Origin: Limosilactobacillus gorillae
Lineage (GTDB): Bacteria > Bacillota > Bacilli > Lactobacillales > Lactobacillaceae
Reading direction: 5' to 3'
DNA length: 58,171 nucleotides
Assembly (NCBI RefSeq): GCF_001293735.1
Contig: NZ_BCAH01000016.1
Span: forward strand, 1 to 58,171
Shown: positions 39,136 through 49,353 of the stretch, piece after piece
Layout of the letters: each line of letters opens with the position of its first letter
Position numbering within the stretch: the first letter of the stretch is position 1
The notes under the pieces: model-generated
Seen by the model: only the letters and a program-made list of their open reading frames with translations
What the model was told of the DNA's origin: nothing
Database searches by the model: none
Translations under genes and position numbers: made by a program

Positions 39136-39909
39136 GTGAGTGAACAGGAACAACGAAACGCGGCCGCTGGACAACGCCAGCGCCAACACCTTAAAGAGGA
39201 TCGTCAAAAGGCCGGGATGATGTTTGAAAACGCCGGCCTGACCCGTAAAAATGAAGACTTCATGTACCAACTCAACAAGCAGCTGGACGCCCAGGGGGCC
39301 TCGGCTGATGCCAAGCCGGCCCTGTTGGAACAGACCATGACGGCCTTAAAGGAAGGCCAAAAGAAGGGCCAAACCGCTAAGGCGCTGTTTGGAACGCCGA
39401 CGAAGCATGCCGACGAGCTGCTCCACCCCAAGAAGCCGGTTGCTGAACAGCAAAGGTCCTCAACGATTCTGATGTCCGTTGACAACGGCTTGATGTTCTT
39501 CGCCATCTTTACCTTCATGTTCGGGCTGATGGGGCTGATGCAGCCGTCTTCCTTACGCCTGGCCCAAAACGGGAGCGCCGGGATCGTAGCGATTCTCCTG
39601 GTAGCCATCGCCGGTGGGGCGGCCTTTGGGTACGTCAACAAGGTTCTGTTACCAACGGTGGATGAAAACGGCAAGGAACACCGGCACCCGCTTTGGGTGC
39701 GGATTGCCTTGGTCATCGGGGCCCTCGTGGCCTGGATTCTGGTCTACATGCTGGTTGCCTTCCTGCCGAACGCCATTAACCCGGTCTTAAACGCCTGGGC
39801 TTACCTGGTGCTGGGGGTCGTGGCCTTCTTCTTAGACCTCTACTTCCGCCAGCGCTACCACATTACCGGGGGCTTCTTTGGCACTTCGGCGAACCGGCGG
39901 CGCCGTTAA
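39136..39909 (+). CDS. DUF1129 family membrane protein
   Basis: A 257-residue protein of unknown function, frequent next to ychF in lactobacilli. A charged, Gln/Lys-rich cytosolic N-terminus (about 1-110) precedes four to five transmembrane helices, then a basic tail NRRRR. The GTG at 39136 follows GAGAGGATACCACC. It is likely the last gene of the operon. No enzymatic motif is seen. Confidence 0.8.
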   Translation: MSEQEQRNAAAGQRQRQHLKEDRQKAGMMFENAGLTRKNEDFMYQLNKQLDAQGASADAKPALLEQTMTALKEGQKKGQTAKALFGTPTKHADELLHPKKPVAEQQRSSTILMSVDNGLMFFAIFTFMFGLMGLMQPSSLRLAQNGSAGIVAILLVAIAGGAAFGYVNKVLLPTVDENGKEHRHPLWVRIALVIGALVAWILVYMLVAFLPNAINPVLNAWAYLVLGVVAFFLDLYFRQRYHITGGFFGTSANRRRR

Positions 39910-39929
39910 TTAAATCGTTTAAATTAAAG

Positions 39930-39962
39930 AGGGGTTGTGGATTTTTACCGCGGCCCTTTTTT
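39930..39962 (+). terminator. Terminator after the DUF1129 gene
   Basis: GGGTTGTGG / CCGCGGCCC stem (several wobbles) and a T run. Confidence 0.7.
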
Positions 39963-39975
39963 AAATCCGAACAAT
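39963..39975 (+). promoter_or_regulatory. PurBox (PurR operator) upstream of guaB
   Basis: AAATCCGAACAAT fits AWWWCCGAACWWT fully. It lies 76 bases before the guaB -35 box; a weak inverted partner (AGTTCATCGGTT) is near 39991. Confidence 0.7.
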
Positions 39976-40050
39976 TATCTAACTCCCTAGTTCATCGGTT
40001 CTAAATTCCGGCCAAAAAGATGAAAATTAGGTTAGAAATCCTGGGAATGA

Positions 40051-40079
40051 TTGACCAAAGCCGATATTTCGAGTAAAGT
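40051..40079 (+). promoter_or_regulatory. Promoter of guaB
   Basis: TTGACC, 17-bp spacer, TAAAGT. Confidence 0.75.
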
Positions 40080-40093
40080 ACTAACCAATATAA

Positions 40094-41263
<1,170 letters not shown>

Positions 41264-41280
41264 GCAAAACTGATTGACGA

Positions 41281-41317
41281 AAAGGGCTGTGACAGCATGT
41301 CACAGCCCTTTCTTTTT
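41281..41317 (+). terminator. Terminator after guaB
   Basis: AAAGGGCTGTGACA, GCA, TGTCACAGCCCTTT and a T-rich tail; nearly perfect symmetry. Confidence 0.9.
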
Positions 41318-41849
41318 GTCATAATAATGATTTATATAAGGATAGCCGACATTCTATTAACCACATTCTAGTATTTAGCCTTATTAACCCGATTTCAATT
41401 CTGCTTTTTTGCTCTTTTAGGCTATAAACCGCGATTTTATTACAATCTAGACGAGCTTTTCATCACGAAATTTCATTAAAATAATGATAGAATTTTTAGG
41501 ATTTTTTGTGTTGTTTTTGTAAAATTTATCTGCAATAATTGAAGCGGTTTCAGAGTTTTAAAAGGTGGGTTGCAATAATTAATCATTTTTAGAACAGATC
41601 ACCAAAGAATATTTGCAGCAGTATTTTCCACCCTAGGTACATCTTTAGGAATGGTAATTCAGGTCCTGCGAAAGATAAGCGTCGGTTCTTTGACTGAAAT
41701 GCGCTCGATCAACCGCTGCTTGGGGGAATCAACCGGCGGTATCCACGATTTACCCGCTGGCTAGTTCCCCCGCCCAGGCGGTGAAAAATACAGACAATCG
41801 GTTAGTTAGACAATGCACAATCGGATTTTTGAAAGGACCAGACATTATT
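41318..41849. other. AT-rich intergenic region ahead of the adhesin gene
   Basis: No gene is seen in about 530 bases. It contains a 10-base direct repeat TGCAATAATT at 41531 and 41571 and, at 41722-41771, a long GC-rich nested hairpin (GGGGGAA / TTCCCCC enclosing CCGGCGG / CCCGCTGG) ahead of the adhesin RBS. No T run follows the hairpin. Confidence 0.6.
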
Positions 41850-44468
41850 ATGGGGAAGAAGAATTATCGCTTAAAAGAGGAAAAGTATCGGGAACAGGTT
41901 ACGCGTTACTCGCTTAGGAAGCTTAGCATTGGAGTGGCGTCGGTTGCCTTGTTTTCTTTTGTATTGAGTTCGCCTCAAGCCCACGCCGCAACTTCTTCGG
42001 AAAGTAATACTAGCAATGCTGCCAGTGTTCAAACCAGCGGGACTAGTGCGTCGTCTTCGGCTTCTACGGATGATGTCAGGGTCGCCGGCAATCAGGCAAG
42101 TGACGGTAACTTAATTAACAAGACGACCACAACAACCACCACGAAGGATAGCCAGGGGACCACGACCACCACGACAACGACCGGAACGTTAGATCCCAAA
42201 ACCAATTTATCCACCAATGATCAAGCGGCGTCCCTTGATTCAGAAGTTAATAAGGCCAATGCTGCCGGCGTAAAGACGACCCAGACCGCCGACCAAACGT
42301 ATGACAATGTTCAAGCGGCTGGTGATGACTACGCTAACCAAATTAACAATCTTAACAAGACAACCAGTGATTATAAGCAAGCCGTTCAAGCCTTCCAGGA
42401 TTCACTGAAGAAATACAACGACACGGTTAATAGCTACCAGGTTGCTAAGCAAGAATATGAACAGGCGTTAGCAAAGTACAATCAGGAGCAAGCGGAATAC
42501 CAGCGCTACAAAGAAAGAAATGCTCAAAACCTTGCTGACTTTAAGAACGATAGTAATTTAACCGATGTTTCCCAAACCACTACGAGCAGTAATGGAAATG
42601 AAGAAACGGTAACTAGCGCGACGGTTAAATTACCGACTGAACTGGAGAAGGCCATTAAGGAAGCCCAGCAGCTTGGCATGACCGTTAACCAGAACGATTC
42701 ATCCGAGGCTGATAGTAGTGCTGATGCTTTGAGCAAGTACGCCACGATGACAGAGGCGATCAACAAGGCAATCACTGAATACCAGCAGGCACTTAGTAAC
42801 TATGAAGCGCAAATGGCCGTCTATGCTGATCAGAAAAAGAAGTGGGATGAAGAGAACAAGGCCTTTAAGGAATATCAAAAACAAGCCGCGGAATCACAAG
42901 GGGCCGGGGCAGTAGTGGCCGCGCAAGGCCTGGTTTTTGAACAGCAAAAGGATGCGACGATGACGATTGAAGGGGCCGATACCTACATGACGAAGGAAGT
43001 ATCGGATCAGCTTAATAGCAAAGACGTCATTAGCCGTTTTGATAAAGCATCTCTTGATGCCATGCAGGATGCCAGTGGCAATAAAACAGCTTACCAGCAG
43101 AACAATCCTCATGGAGAAGCCGAGAATACTTGGATCGTCCTTAAAAAGGGCCAGCCGGTGACCGTTACCTACCACAACCTTACCGGGGCGACGTACAATG
43201 GGAAGCCGATTGATCATGTCGTTTATAAGTATGAACTGGAGAGCTCATCCGACGGCACGGATGAAGTCATGGCTCAGATTATGCACGACCCAACCGAAAC
43301 CATCTGGGTGGGAAGCAACTCCACCGACCCTAATAATCATTTACGAGTTAAGATGACAATCGCCTTCTATGGTAGCGACGGTAATAAGTTCGATACCTCA
43401 GACGGGAAGGCCGTTTTGAGCTTAGCATCCTTGAATCACTACACGACCATTCCATATATTAGCGATAGTGGGCAGCAAGAAACCATTCAGATGAACCACC
43501 TGGAAAGGGTCAACATTGGTAATAATGAATTTGTGGGCATTCCTGGTTCGTCAGTGACCCTTAATGAGAATGGCTGGGTTTACTCGGTTAATAGTAACCA
43601 AAGGGTTTCCGAAGGCGCAAAGTTTGATGCTGATGATATGTATGGATACGTAAACAAGCAGACGGGCGAAACCTTCTACACTTCTGATTCAGACATTACC
43701 AATAATAAATATATCTTAGCCCATGGCGGGGCCCAAAATTGGGTTGCGGCGTCGAAAACCGTTGGATGGGATGATGTGCCAAGCGCCAACGACGGCAAGT
43801 GGCCGGTAAACAAGTACTACGGGGCCGGGGCGATGAAGCTAACCGGGGACTATATTGAATTTGATGTCAGCGGTAATACGCCAGACTTCAACACCTCTTA
43901 CTGGTTTAACATCAATTCATCGATTGCCGTTCCGCAAGATCCTGGTAACCCACCGGCAGAACCCGTTAAGCCGACTGCGAATGTTGAATACAACCAGCTC
44001 ACGGTTTCAAAATCGGAAACTGTTAAATCGCCAACCGCACCGAAACCAGAATTTGACCATGAGAAGCCGGGTGAAAAACCGCAGGCTCCCGAGGTTCCAA
44101 GTGCTGAGTGGCATTTAGCCAAGGTAGTAAAGGTTGCTAAAGAGACGGTGCCGGATAAGCCAGCGGAGCCAAATAAGCCAACCGAGCCGGATAAGCCGAC
44201 TGAACCAAACAAGCCTGCGGAACCAAGCAAGCCAACTGAGCCGGCCAAACCGACGGAGCTAAATAAAACACCTGAACCAACAAAACCTAGCCCTGTAAAA
44301 GCGGTACGGCAGACTTCTACCGTAACCCAACCAACCAATGAAAAACGCCTTCCTCAAACTGGGAACGAGAAAGAGACCAAGCAAGGGGTGCTGGGGACGA
44401 TTCTTTTAGCCATTGTTTCGTTCTTGGGATTCACTCAGCTAGCTTCTTTCCTCAAAAAGAGATCATGA
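41850..44468 (+). CDS. LPXTG-anchored surface adhesin with GbpC/Spa domain
   Basis: A cell-wall protein of 872 residues. The start at 41850 gives a YSIRK-type signal peptide (YSLRKLSIGVASVALFSF at about 20-37, cleavage after AHA46). A Ser/Thr-rich stretch with Thr runs (about 47-140) is followed by an Ala/Gln/Lys coiled-coil region (about 150-370), then a GbpC/Spa-like domain as in streptococcal antigen I/II adhesins (about 393-690). A Pro-rich KPTEPNKPTEP repeat spans the wall (about 700-820). LPQTG at 834-838, a hydrophobic helix and KKRS form the sortase signal. The ligand is unknown. Confidence 0.9.
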   Translation: MGKKNYRLKEEKYREQVTRYSLRKLSIGVASVALFSFVLSSPQAHAATSSESNTSNAASVQTSGTSASSSASTDDVRVAGNQASDGNLINKTTTTTTTKDSQGTTTTTTTTGTLDPKTNLSTNDQAASLDSEVNKANAAGVKTTQTADQTYDNVQAAGDDYANQINNLNKTTSDYKQAVQAFQDSLKKYNDTVNSYQVAKQEYEQALAKYNQEQAEYQRYKERNAQNLADFKNDSNLTDVSQTTTSSNGNEETVTSATVKLPTELEKAIKEAQQLGMTVNQNDSSEADSSADALSKYATMTEAINKAITEYQQALSNYEAQMAVYADQKKKWDEENKAFKEYQKQAAESQGAGAVVAAQGLVFEQQKDATMTIEGADTYMTKEVSDQLNSKDVISRFDKASLDAMQDASGNKTAYQQNNPHGEAENTWIVLKKGQPVTVTYHNLTGATYNGKPIDHVVYKYELESSSDGTDEVMAQIMHDPTETIWVGSNSTDPNNHLRVKMTIAFYGSDGNKFDTSDGKAVLSLASLNHYTTIPYISDSGQQETIQMNHLERVNIGNNEFVGIPGSSVTLNENGWVYSVNSNQRVSEGAKFDADDMYGYVNKQTGETFYTSDSDITNNKYILAHGGAQNWVAASKTVGWDDVPSANDGKWPVNKYYGAGAMKLTGDYIEFDVSGNTPDFNTSYWFNINSSIAVPQDPGNPPAEPVKPTANVEYNQLTVSKSETVKSPTAPKPEFDHEKPGEKPQAPEVPSAEWHLAKVVKVAKETVPDKPAEPNKPTEPDKPTEPNKPAEPSKPTEPAKPTELNKTPEPTKPSPVKAVRQTSTVTQPTNEKRLPQTGNEKETKQGVLGTILLAIVSFLGFTQLASFLKKRS

Positions 44469-44513
44469 GAAGGTTAACTCCATCAAATTAACACAGCTAC
44501 AAGTTAAATTTTA

Positions 44514-44549
44514 GGCGGTACCTGGTACTTAGACCAGGCACCGCCTTTT
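44514..44549 (+). terminator. Terminator after the adhesin gene
   Basis: GGCGGTACCTGGT / ACCAGGCACCGCC stem and a T-rich tail. Confidence 0.9.
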
Positions 44550-44887
44550 CTTTTTCTATGCCTATTTGATGGCGCACATAATGGATAACTAATTTAGGGT
44601 AAAAAAGTTCACAAAAAATCAATATTATCAATTGAAAAGGCAATTAGCAGAATTACTGGGTAATCTAACAATCTTAATTGACTAAGAAGATATAGATGTA
44701 TATTTTATACAACAGTAGTTTGCGATGAAACGGACCTTAGTTAAAGTAAAATAAGCTCCCTTTTTATCGATATATATATTTATGACCAAAATATGACGAA
44801 TTCAGGCTTGAATATAAGGTAAAGTCGTATCAAAATAAGTTAAGTATTAATTAATATCGCCTAAAAAGACACAAAAGGAAGGTCAGC
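44550..44887. promoter_or_regulatory. AT-rich promoter region of the exopolysaccharide cluster
   Basis: No ORF. Two promoter-like pairs occur: TTGACT, 17 bp, TATTTT (44678-44706) and TTGAAT, 17 bp, CAAAAT (44808-44836). The first gene of the cluster follows with RBS AAAAGGAAGG. Confidence 0.5.
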
Positions 44888-45892
44888 ATGGATTCTGAGG
44901 AATTAAATAATCGCTCTTCTCAGCACCACCATCATCACCACCACCATCACCGGCGCCGCTGGCTGAAGTGGGTGTGGATTTTAGTGGGGCTGGTTGTTGT
45001 CGTCGCACTTTTCTTTGCGGGGATGGCTTGGCGCAACGTTCGCGTGGCCACCAATAATATGTACTCCCCAAGTGGGGTGGTTAAGAGCCGCAATCTGAAT
45101 AAGTTATTAGACGCTAAAAAACCAATTAACGTTCTTCTGCTCGGAACCGACACCGGGGCCTTGGGCCGCAGTTACAAGGGGCGAACCGACACCATTATGA
45201 TGATGTCGATCAACCCGAAGACGCAAAAAACGACGATCGTCAGCATTCCGCGGGACATGGAAGTGACCCTGCCGGATTACAGTAGTGAGTCGCCATCTAA
45301 GCTTAATGCCGCCTACACTTACGGGGGCGTTAAGGAAACAATTAAAACCATCAAGGAATACTACAACGTTCCGATTGACGGCTACGTGCTCGTTAACATG
45401 GGCGGACTTGAAAAGGCGATCAACCAAATTGGCGGGGTGACCGTTACTTCGCCGTTAACCTTCAGTTACTGCGGTTATACCTTTGAAAAAGGGAAGACCT
45501 ACACGATGAAGGGGGCCCAGGCCCTAGCCTTCTCGCGGATGCGCCATGAGGATCCAAACGGTGATTACGGCCGCCAGGAACGCCAGCGGTTGGTAATTGC
45601 CGCCCTTCTGAAGAAGGCTGCTTCCTATAAGGCAATCTTAAACCAGTCGTTTTTGAACAGCATTGCCGACGAAACACAAACGGACTTTACCTTTAATAAC
45701 ATGATGAACATTGCCCTACACTACCGGGGAGCCGGGAAGACCGTCACCTCCGATCATGCTCAGGGGGAATCTCAGATGATCAGCGGGGAATCGTTTGAAG
45801 TGGTTTCGGCAACCGAACGGCAACGGGTAAGCAACGAGATTCGGGCTAACCTCGGTCTCAAACAACTGACAGTTAAGACGGAGAGTAATTAA
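44888..45892 (+). CDS. LytR-CpsA-Psr (LCP) family ligase/regulator
   Basis: LCP proteins attach polysaccharide or teichoic acid from undecaprenyl pyrophosphate to peptidoglycan. The 334-residue protein has a cytosolic N-terminus with nine consecutive histidines (about 14-22) then RRR, one transmembrane helix (about 28-47), and the extracellular LCP domain (about 75-235) with LLGTDTG, GRTDTIMMMSINP, SIPRDM and the RQERQR motif. It opens the eps cluster and overlaps the next gene by one base. It most likely anchors the capsular or exopolysaccharide made downstream. Confidence 0.9.
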   Translation: MDSEELNNRSSQHHHHHHHHHRRRWLKWVWILVGLVVVVALFFAGMAWRNVRVATNNMYSPSGVVKSRNLNKLLDAKKPINVLLLGTDTGALGRSYKGRTDTIMMMSINPKTQKTTIVSIPRDMEVTLPDYSSESPSKLNAAYTYGGVKETIKTIKEYYNVPIDGYVLVNMGGLEKAINQIGGVTVTSPLTFSYCGYTFEKGKTYTMKGAQALAFSRMRHEDPNGDYGRQERQRLVIAALLKKAASYKAILNQSFLNSIADETQTDFTFNNMMNIALHYRGAGKTVTSDHAQGESQMISGESFEVVSATERQRVSNEIRANLGLKQLTVKTESN

Positions 45893-46665
45893 TGGAAAAC
45901 GAAAAGAATAATACTTCGATTGATTTGCAGCGACTATGGAAGCTGTTTTACATGCACGTGCGGATGGTTATTCTCTGGACGGTTGCCCTTGGGGTGATTG
46001 CCTGGGGGTTGGCTGAATTCGTGATTCCGGCCCAGTACACGGCAACGACCCAGTTGCTGGTTAACCAACGTACCAGCAACGATAACAACGGCCAGGCCTA
46101 CACTAACCAGCAGGCTGATATCCAGGTGATTAACACCTACAAGGACATCATCACCAACCAGGTAATTTTAAAGAAAGCTTCCAAGCAGTTAGCGAACCCG
46201 CGTGGGAGCCAGCGGGCCTACAGACTGAGCGTAAGCAAGTTAAAGGACTCTTTATCGGTAACCACGCAAACCAATTCGCAGGTCTTCTCCTTAAACGCGA
46301 AGGCAGGGAACGCAACGGAGGCCAAGGTAATTGCCAACACGGTGGCGCAGGTCTTCAAGAAGCAAATCCGCTCGATGATGAACGTTAACAACGTGACCAT
46401 TGTTTCTGAGGCCACAACACCAACCAGGCAGTCATTCCCGAATAAAAAACTGTTTGCGCTGGCTGGGGCTGTGCTCGGCTTCATTATCAGTTTTGCCTAT
46501 GTGGTAATTCGAGACTTAACGGATACCACGGTTCAGGATAACGAATTTATGACCAATGAGCTCGGTCTGACTAACCTGGGTCAAGTTGGCGAAATTTACA
46601 TGCCGGATGATTTTGAATTCAGGCCACAAGATAAACAACAAGGCGTAAGCCACCGCCGGGTCTAG
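45892..46665 (+). CDS. Polysaccharide chain-length regulator (Wzz/CpsC-type kinase activator)
   Basis: A membrane co-polymerase of 257 residues that activates the adjacent tyrosine kinase and sets chain length. An N-terminal cytosolic part is followed by transmembrane helix 1 (about 22-42), a Wzz extracellular domain (IPAQYTATTQLLVNQ, then NQQADIQVINTYKDII), and helix 2 (about 180-200) with the proline-rich PTRQSFPNKK in front. Its start is coupled to the LCP gene and it precedes cpsD by 15 bases. Confidence 0.9.
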   Translation: MENEKNNTSIDLQRLWKLFYMHVRMVILWTVALGVIAWGLAEFVIPAQYTATTQLLVNQRTSNDNNGQAYTNQQADIQVINTYKDIITNQVILKKASKQLANPRGSQRAYRLSVSKLKDSLSVTTQTNSQVFSLNAKAGNATEAKVIANTVAQVFKKQIRSMMNVNNVTIVSEATTPTRQSFPNKKLFALAGAVLGFIISFAYVVIRDLTDTTVQDNEFMTNELGLTNLGQVGEIYMPDDFEFRPQDKQQGVSHRRV

Positions 46666-46680
46666 AGGGGAGGCAATCAC

Positions 46681-47424
46681 ATGGGATTATTTAAACACCG
46701 TTACATGGGAACTGACGATACGATTAAAAACGGGGCCAAGCTGATTACGCTAGCCGACCCGAAGAGCGGACCCGCCGAACAGTTCCGAACGATTCGGACG
46801 AACATTCACTTTATGAGTGTTGACCGGTCGCTTAAAACCCTGGCCTTCACCTCTTCCGGCATCTCGGAAGGGAAGTCCACCGTGACCGCTAACGTCGCCA
46901 TTGCCTTAGCCCAGGAGGGGAAAAGGGTATTGCTAATCGATGCCGACTTGCGCCGGTCGACGCTACACACCACCTTTAACCTCAGCAACCGACACGGCCT
47001 CACGACGATTTTAGCCAGTGATAGCAATGAAATTGACTTAGCTGATGTTGTGAAGGAGAGCGGGGTTGAGAACCTGTCCGTCCTGCCGGCCGGTCCGGTA
47101 CCGCCGAACCCGTCAGAACTGTTAAGCTCCCAGCGAATGCAGTCGTTGATTAACGGGGTGCGTGAGGCTTACGACATTGTGGTTCTAGACGTGCCGCCAA
47201 TGCTTCAAGTGACGGACACCCAGGTTCTGTCAACCCACCTCGACGGGGTCGTTTTAGTGGTGCGCCAAGGGGTGACCCAGAAGGCCGCCATTCGTCGAGC
47301 AGTGGAAATGCTGAAAATTTCTAAGGCGAATATTTTAGGCTACGTAATGAACGACGTTTACGATGATGATGCCGGTTATGGTTATGGCTACGGCTATGGT
47401 TATGACTACGAGGAAGAATCGTAA
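46681..47424 (+). CDS. cpsD: Tyrosine-protein kinase CpsD/EpsB type
   Basis: A cytosolic BY-kinase of 247 residues. Walker A SSGISEGKSTVTANVA, Walker A' LLIDADLRRS and Walker B VLDVPPM are visible. The C-terminal tail is GYGYGYGYDYEEES, giving a cluster of five tyrosines that would be the autophosphorylation site. It partners with the Wzz-like protein and is reversed by the phosphatase encoded next, controlling polymer assembly. Confidence 0.93.
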   Translation: MGLFKHRYMGTDDTIKNGAKLITLADPKSGPAEQFRTIRTNIHFMSVDRSLKTLAFTSSGISEGKSTVTANVAIALAQEGKRVLLIDADLRRSTLHTTFNLSNRHGLTTILASDSNEIDLADVVKESGVENLSVLPAGPVPPNPSELLSSQRMQSLINGVREAYDIVVLDVPPMLQVTDTQVLSTHLDGVVLVVRQGVTQKAAIRRAVEMLKISKANILGYVMNDVYDDDAGYGYGYGYGYDYEEES

Positions 47425-47450
47425 AATAAAGTAGGAAGGGGGAAAACTTA

Positions 47451-48221
47451 ATGGGGCTGATTGACTTGCACTGCCACCTCTTACCAGGCCTTGATGATGG
47501 GTCACCGAATATGGAAACCTCTTTGAGGCTAGCACAAGAAGCGGTGGCCGATGGGGTGAGTCACTGTTTAGTGACCCCGCACCACTTGAACGGCCATTAC
47601 GTTAACCACAAGCAGAACGTAATTGCAGCAACGAATGCCTTTCAAGCAGCCCTTGAAGAGGCAAAAATTCCCCTCACCGTTTTTCCAGGTCAGGAAGTCC
47701 GGGTTAGCGACCGAGTTTTACCCGCTTATGATAACGATGATCTTTTGTACGTTGATGAGGGCGGGAAGTACCTTCTATTGGAAATGCCTAGCGGCGGGAT
47801 TCCCGCCTTTGCCAAGCAGCTAGTTTTTGAGCTGACCCAGCGGGGGATTACCCCGATTATCGTTCATCCAGAGCGGAATGCGGAGATTTTGGACAATCCA
47901 GAACGGTTGGCTCCCTTCTTAGAACAAGGGTGCCTAACCCAGCTAACGGCTGCCTCCTACATGGGGACCTTTGGTAAGAAGATTGAAAACTTGACGACTC
48001 GTCTAATTGAGGCGGGGCAGGGAACGATCTTTGCGTCTGACGCCCACGCTTTAGCTCGGCGCGACTACGAGCTAAACGAAGGGTTAACAAAGATGGCGCG
48101 GGACTTTAGCCCCCGCCTAGCAGAATATTACCGTCGCAATGCCCGACGGTTAATCAACGGTGAACCGGTCCAAATGAACTGGCAACCGTTAAAGAGAAAA
48201 CGTAGGTTTTGGTTATTTTAA
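47451..48221 (+). CDS. cpsB: Tyrosine-protein phosphatase CpsB/Wzh (PHP family)
   Basis: A metal-dependent phosphatase of 256 residues that dephosphorylates the CpsD tail. The PHP metal motifs are DLHCHLLPGLDDG, VTPHH, VHPERN and FASDAHA. RBS GGAAGGGGG. It closes the regulatory set of the cluster; base composition drops sharply after it. Confidence 0.92.
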   Translation: MGLIDLHCHLLPGLDDGSPNMETSLRLAQEAVADGVSHCLVTPHHLNGHYVNHKQNVIAATNAFQAALEEAKIPLTVFPGQEVRVSDRVLPAYDNDDLLYVDEGGKYLLLEMPSGGIPAFAKQLVFELTQRGITPIIVHPERNAEILDNPERLAPFLEQGCLTQLTAASYMGTFGKKIENLTTRLIEAGQGTIFASDAHALARRDYELNEGLTKMARDFSPRLAEYYRRNARRLINGEPVQMNWQPLKRKRRFWLF

Positions 48222-48236
48222 AAGGGTAGAGGAAGT

Positions 48237-48893
48237 ATGGAAATGAAAGAAGAAACAGGACCGTTAGTCAATCAACGGCCAAATTCACGGGTAATATACC
48301 GTTTTTTTAAGCGATTAGCTGACATTATTTTGAGTGGGACTGGATTAATTTTGTTAAGCTGGTTATTTCTTATTCTGGCTCTATTAATTAAATTAAATGA
48401 TGGAGGAACTGTCTTTTACTCGCAAATCCGAATTGGAAAAGGGAGAAAGCCATTTCGGATGTGGAAGTTTCGTTCAATGGTAACTAATGCCAAAGAGTTG
48501 AAAGAAGAGTTGATGGCTCAAAATGAAATTGAAGGCGCCATGTTTAAAATGCAAAATGATCCGCGAGTTACTAAAGTTGGGAAAGTCATTCGGAAGTACA
48601 GTTTAGATGAACTACCACAACTCTGGAACGTATTAATTGGGGATATGAGTCTGGTTGGTCCACGGCCGCCACTGCCAAAGGAAGTTGAGCAATATACTGA
48701 CCATGATTTATTACGTTTAATGGCTAAGCCTGGTTGCACTGGCTTATGGCAAGTAACGTCACGGAGTAGTGCTAGTTTTAGCGAAATGGTGAATCTTGAT
48801 TTAATGTACTTAGAAAAGCGGAGTCTACATTATGACTTCATTTTAATTTTAAGAACGATTAAGATTATGATTGTACCGAATAAAACGGCATAG
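48237..48893 (+). CDS. Undecaprenyl-phosphate sugar-1-phosphate transferase (priming)
   Basis: Starts the repeat unit by loading a sugar phosphate onto the lipid carrier. The 218-residue protein is the short bacterial sugar-transferase form: one N-terminal transmembrane helix (about 30-52), then [44 protein letters not shown] and a C-terminal amphipathic region. The start could also be the ATG two codons later, which fits RBS spacing better. It is the first AT-rich gene of the cluster. The sugar (Gal, Glc or GlcNAc) cannot be predicted. Confidence 0.9.
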   Translation: MEMKEETGPLVNQRPNSRVIYRFFKRLADIILSGTGLILLSWLFLILALLIKLNDGGTVFYSQIRIGKGRKPFRMWKFRSMVTNAKELKEELMAQNEIEGAMFKMQNDPRVTKVGKVIRKYSLDELPQLWNVLIGDMSLVGPRPPLPKEVEQYTDHDLLRLMAKPGCTGLWQVTSRSSASFSEMVNLDLMYLEKRSLHYDFILILRTIKIMIVPNKTA

Positions 48894-48903
48894 GGGAAAT
48901 AAA

Positions 48904-49353
48904 ATGAAAATATGTTTAGTAGGGTCAAGTGGGGGGCACCTAACCCACCTGTATATGTTAAAGCCTTTTTGGCAAAACAAGGATCGCTTCTGGGTTACTT
49001 TTGATAAAGAGGATGCACGTAGTAAATTAAAAGGGGAGAGAGTGTATCCTTGTTACTATCCAACTAATCGAAATTTAAAAAACTTAATTAGGAATACAAT
49101 TTTAGCTATTAAGTTTTTGAAAAAAGAAAAGCCAGATGTGATCATTTCGAGTGGAGCCGCGGTTGCCGTTCCATTTTTTTACATAGGTAAATTAATGGGA
49201 GCTAAGGTTATCTATATTGAAGTATTTGATCGCTACAATAAGCCGACGATAACAGGAAAGTTGGTTTATCCGATTGCAGATCGTTTTATTGTTGAGTGGG
49301 AAGAAATGAAAAAGATCTATCCTAAGGCAATTAATTTAGGGAGTATTTTTTAA
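48904..49353 (+). CDS. Alg14-like polysaccharide biosynthesis protein
   Basis: The membrane-anchor half of a two-part glycosyltransferase, 149 residues. The N-terminus CLVGSSGGHLTHL and the membrane-associated VIISSGAAVAVPFFYIGKLMGAKVIYIE match Alg14/CpsF/PssD. The start ATG at 48904 follows AGGGGAAATAA. It is adjacent by one base to the Alg13-like partner; together they add the second sugar to the primer. Confidence 0.88.
   Translation: MKICLVGSSGGHLTHLYMLKPFWQNKDRFWVTFDKEDARSKLKGERVYPCYYPTNRNLKNLIRNTILAIKFLKKEKPDVIISSGAAVAVPFFYIGKLMGAKVIYIEVFDRYNKPTITGKLVYPIADRFIVEWEEMKKIYPKAINLGSIF

Noticed and set aside
41538-41552. Catabolite-responsive element (cre)-like sequence ATTGAAGCGGTTTCA
   Set aside because: It breaks the conserved G of the left half of the consensus and lies about 300 bases before the gene, so I do not call it a CcpA site.
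42100-42190. Thr-codon repeats in the adhesin gene as a CRISPR or tandem repeat array
   Set aside because: The ACC/ACG/ACA runs are coding low-complexity (poly-Thr) without regular spacers.
43898-44338. Minus-strand Gly/Val/Ser-rich frame opposite the adhesin proline repeats
   Set aside because: The repetitive composition is the mirror of the KPTEP repeats and has no independent support.
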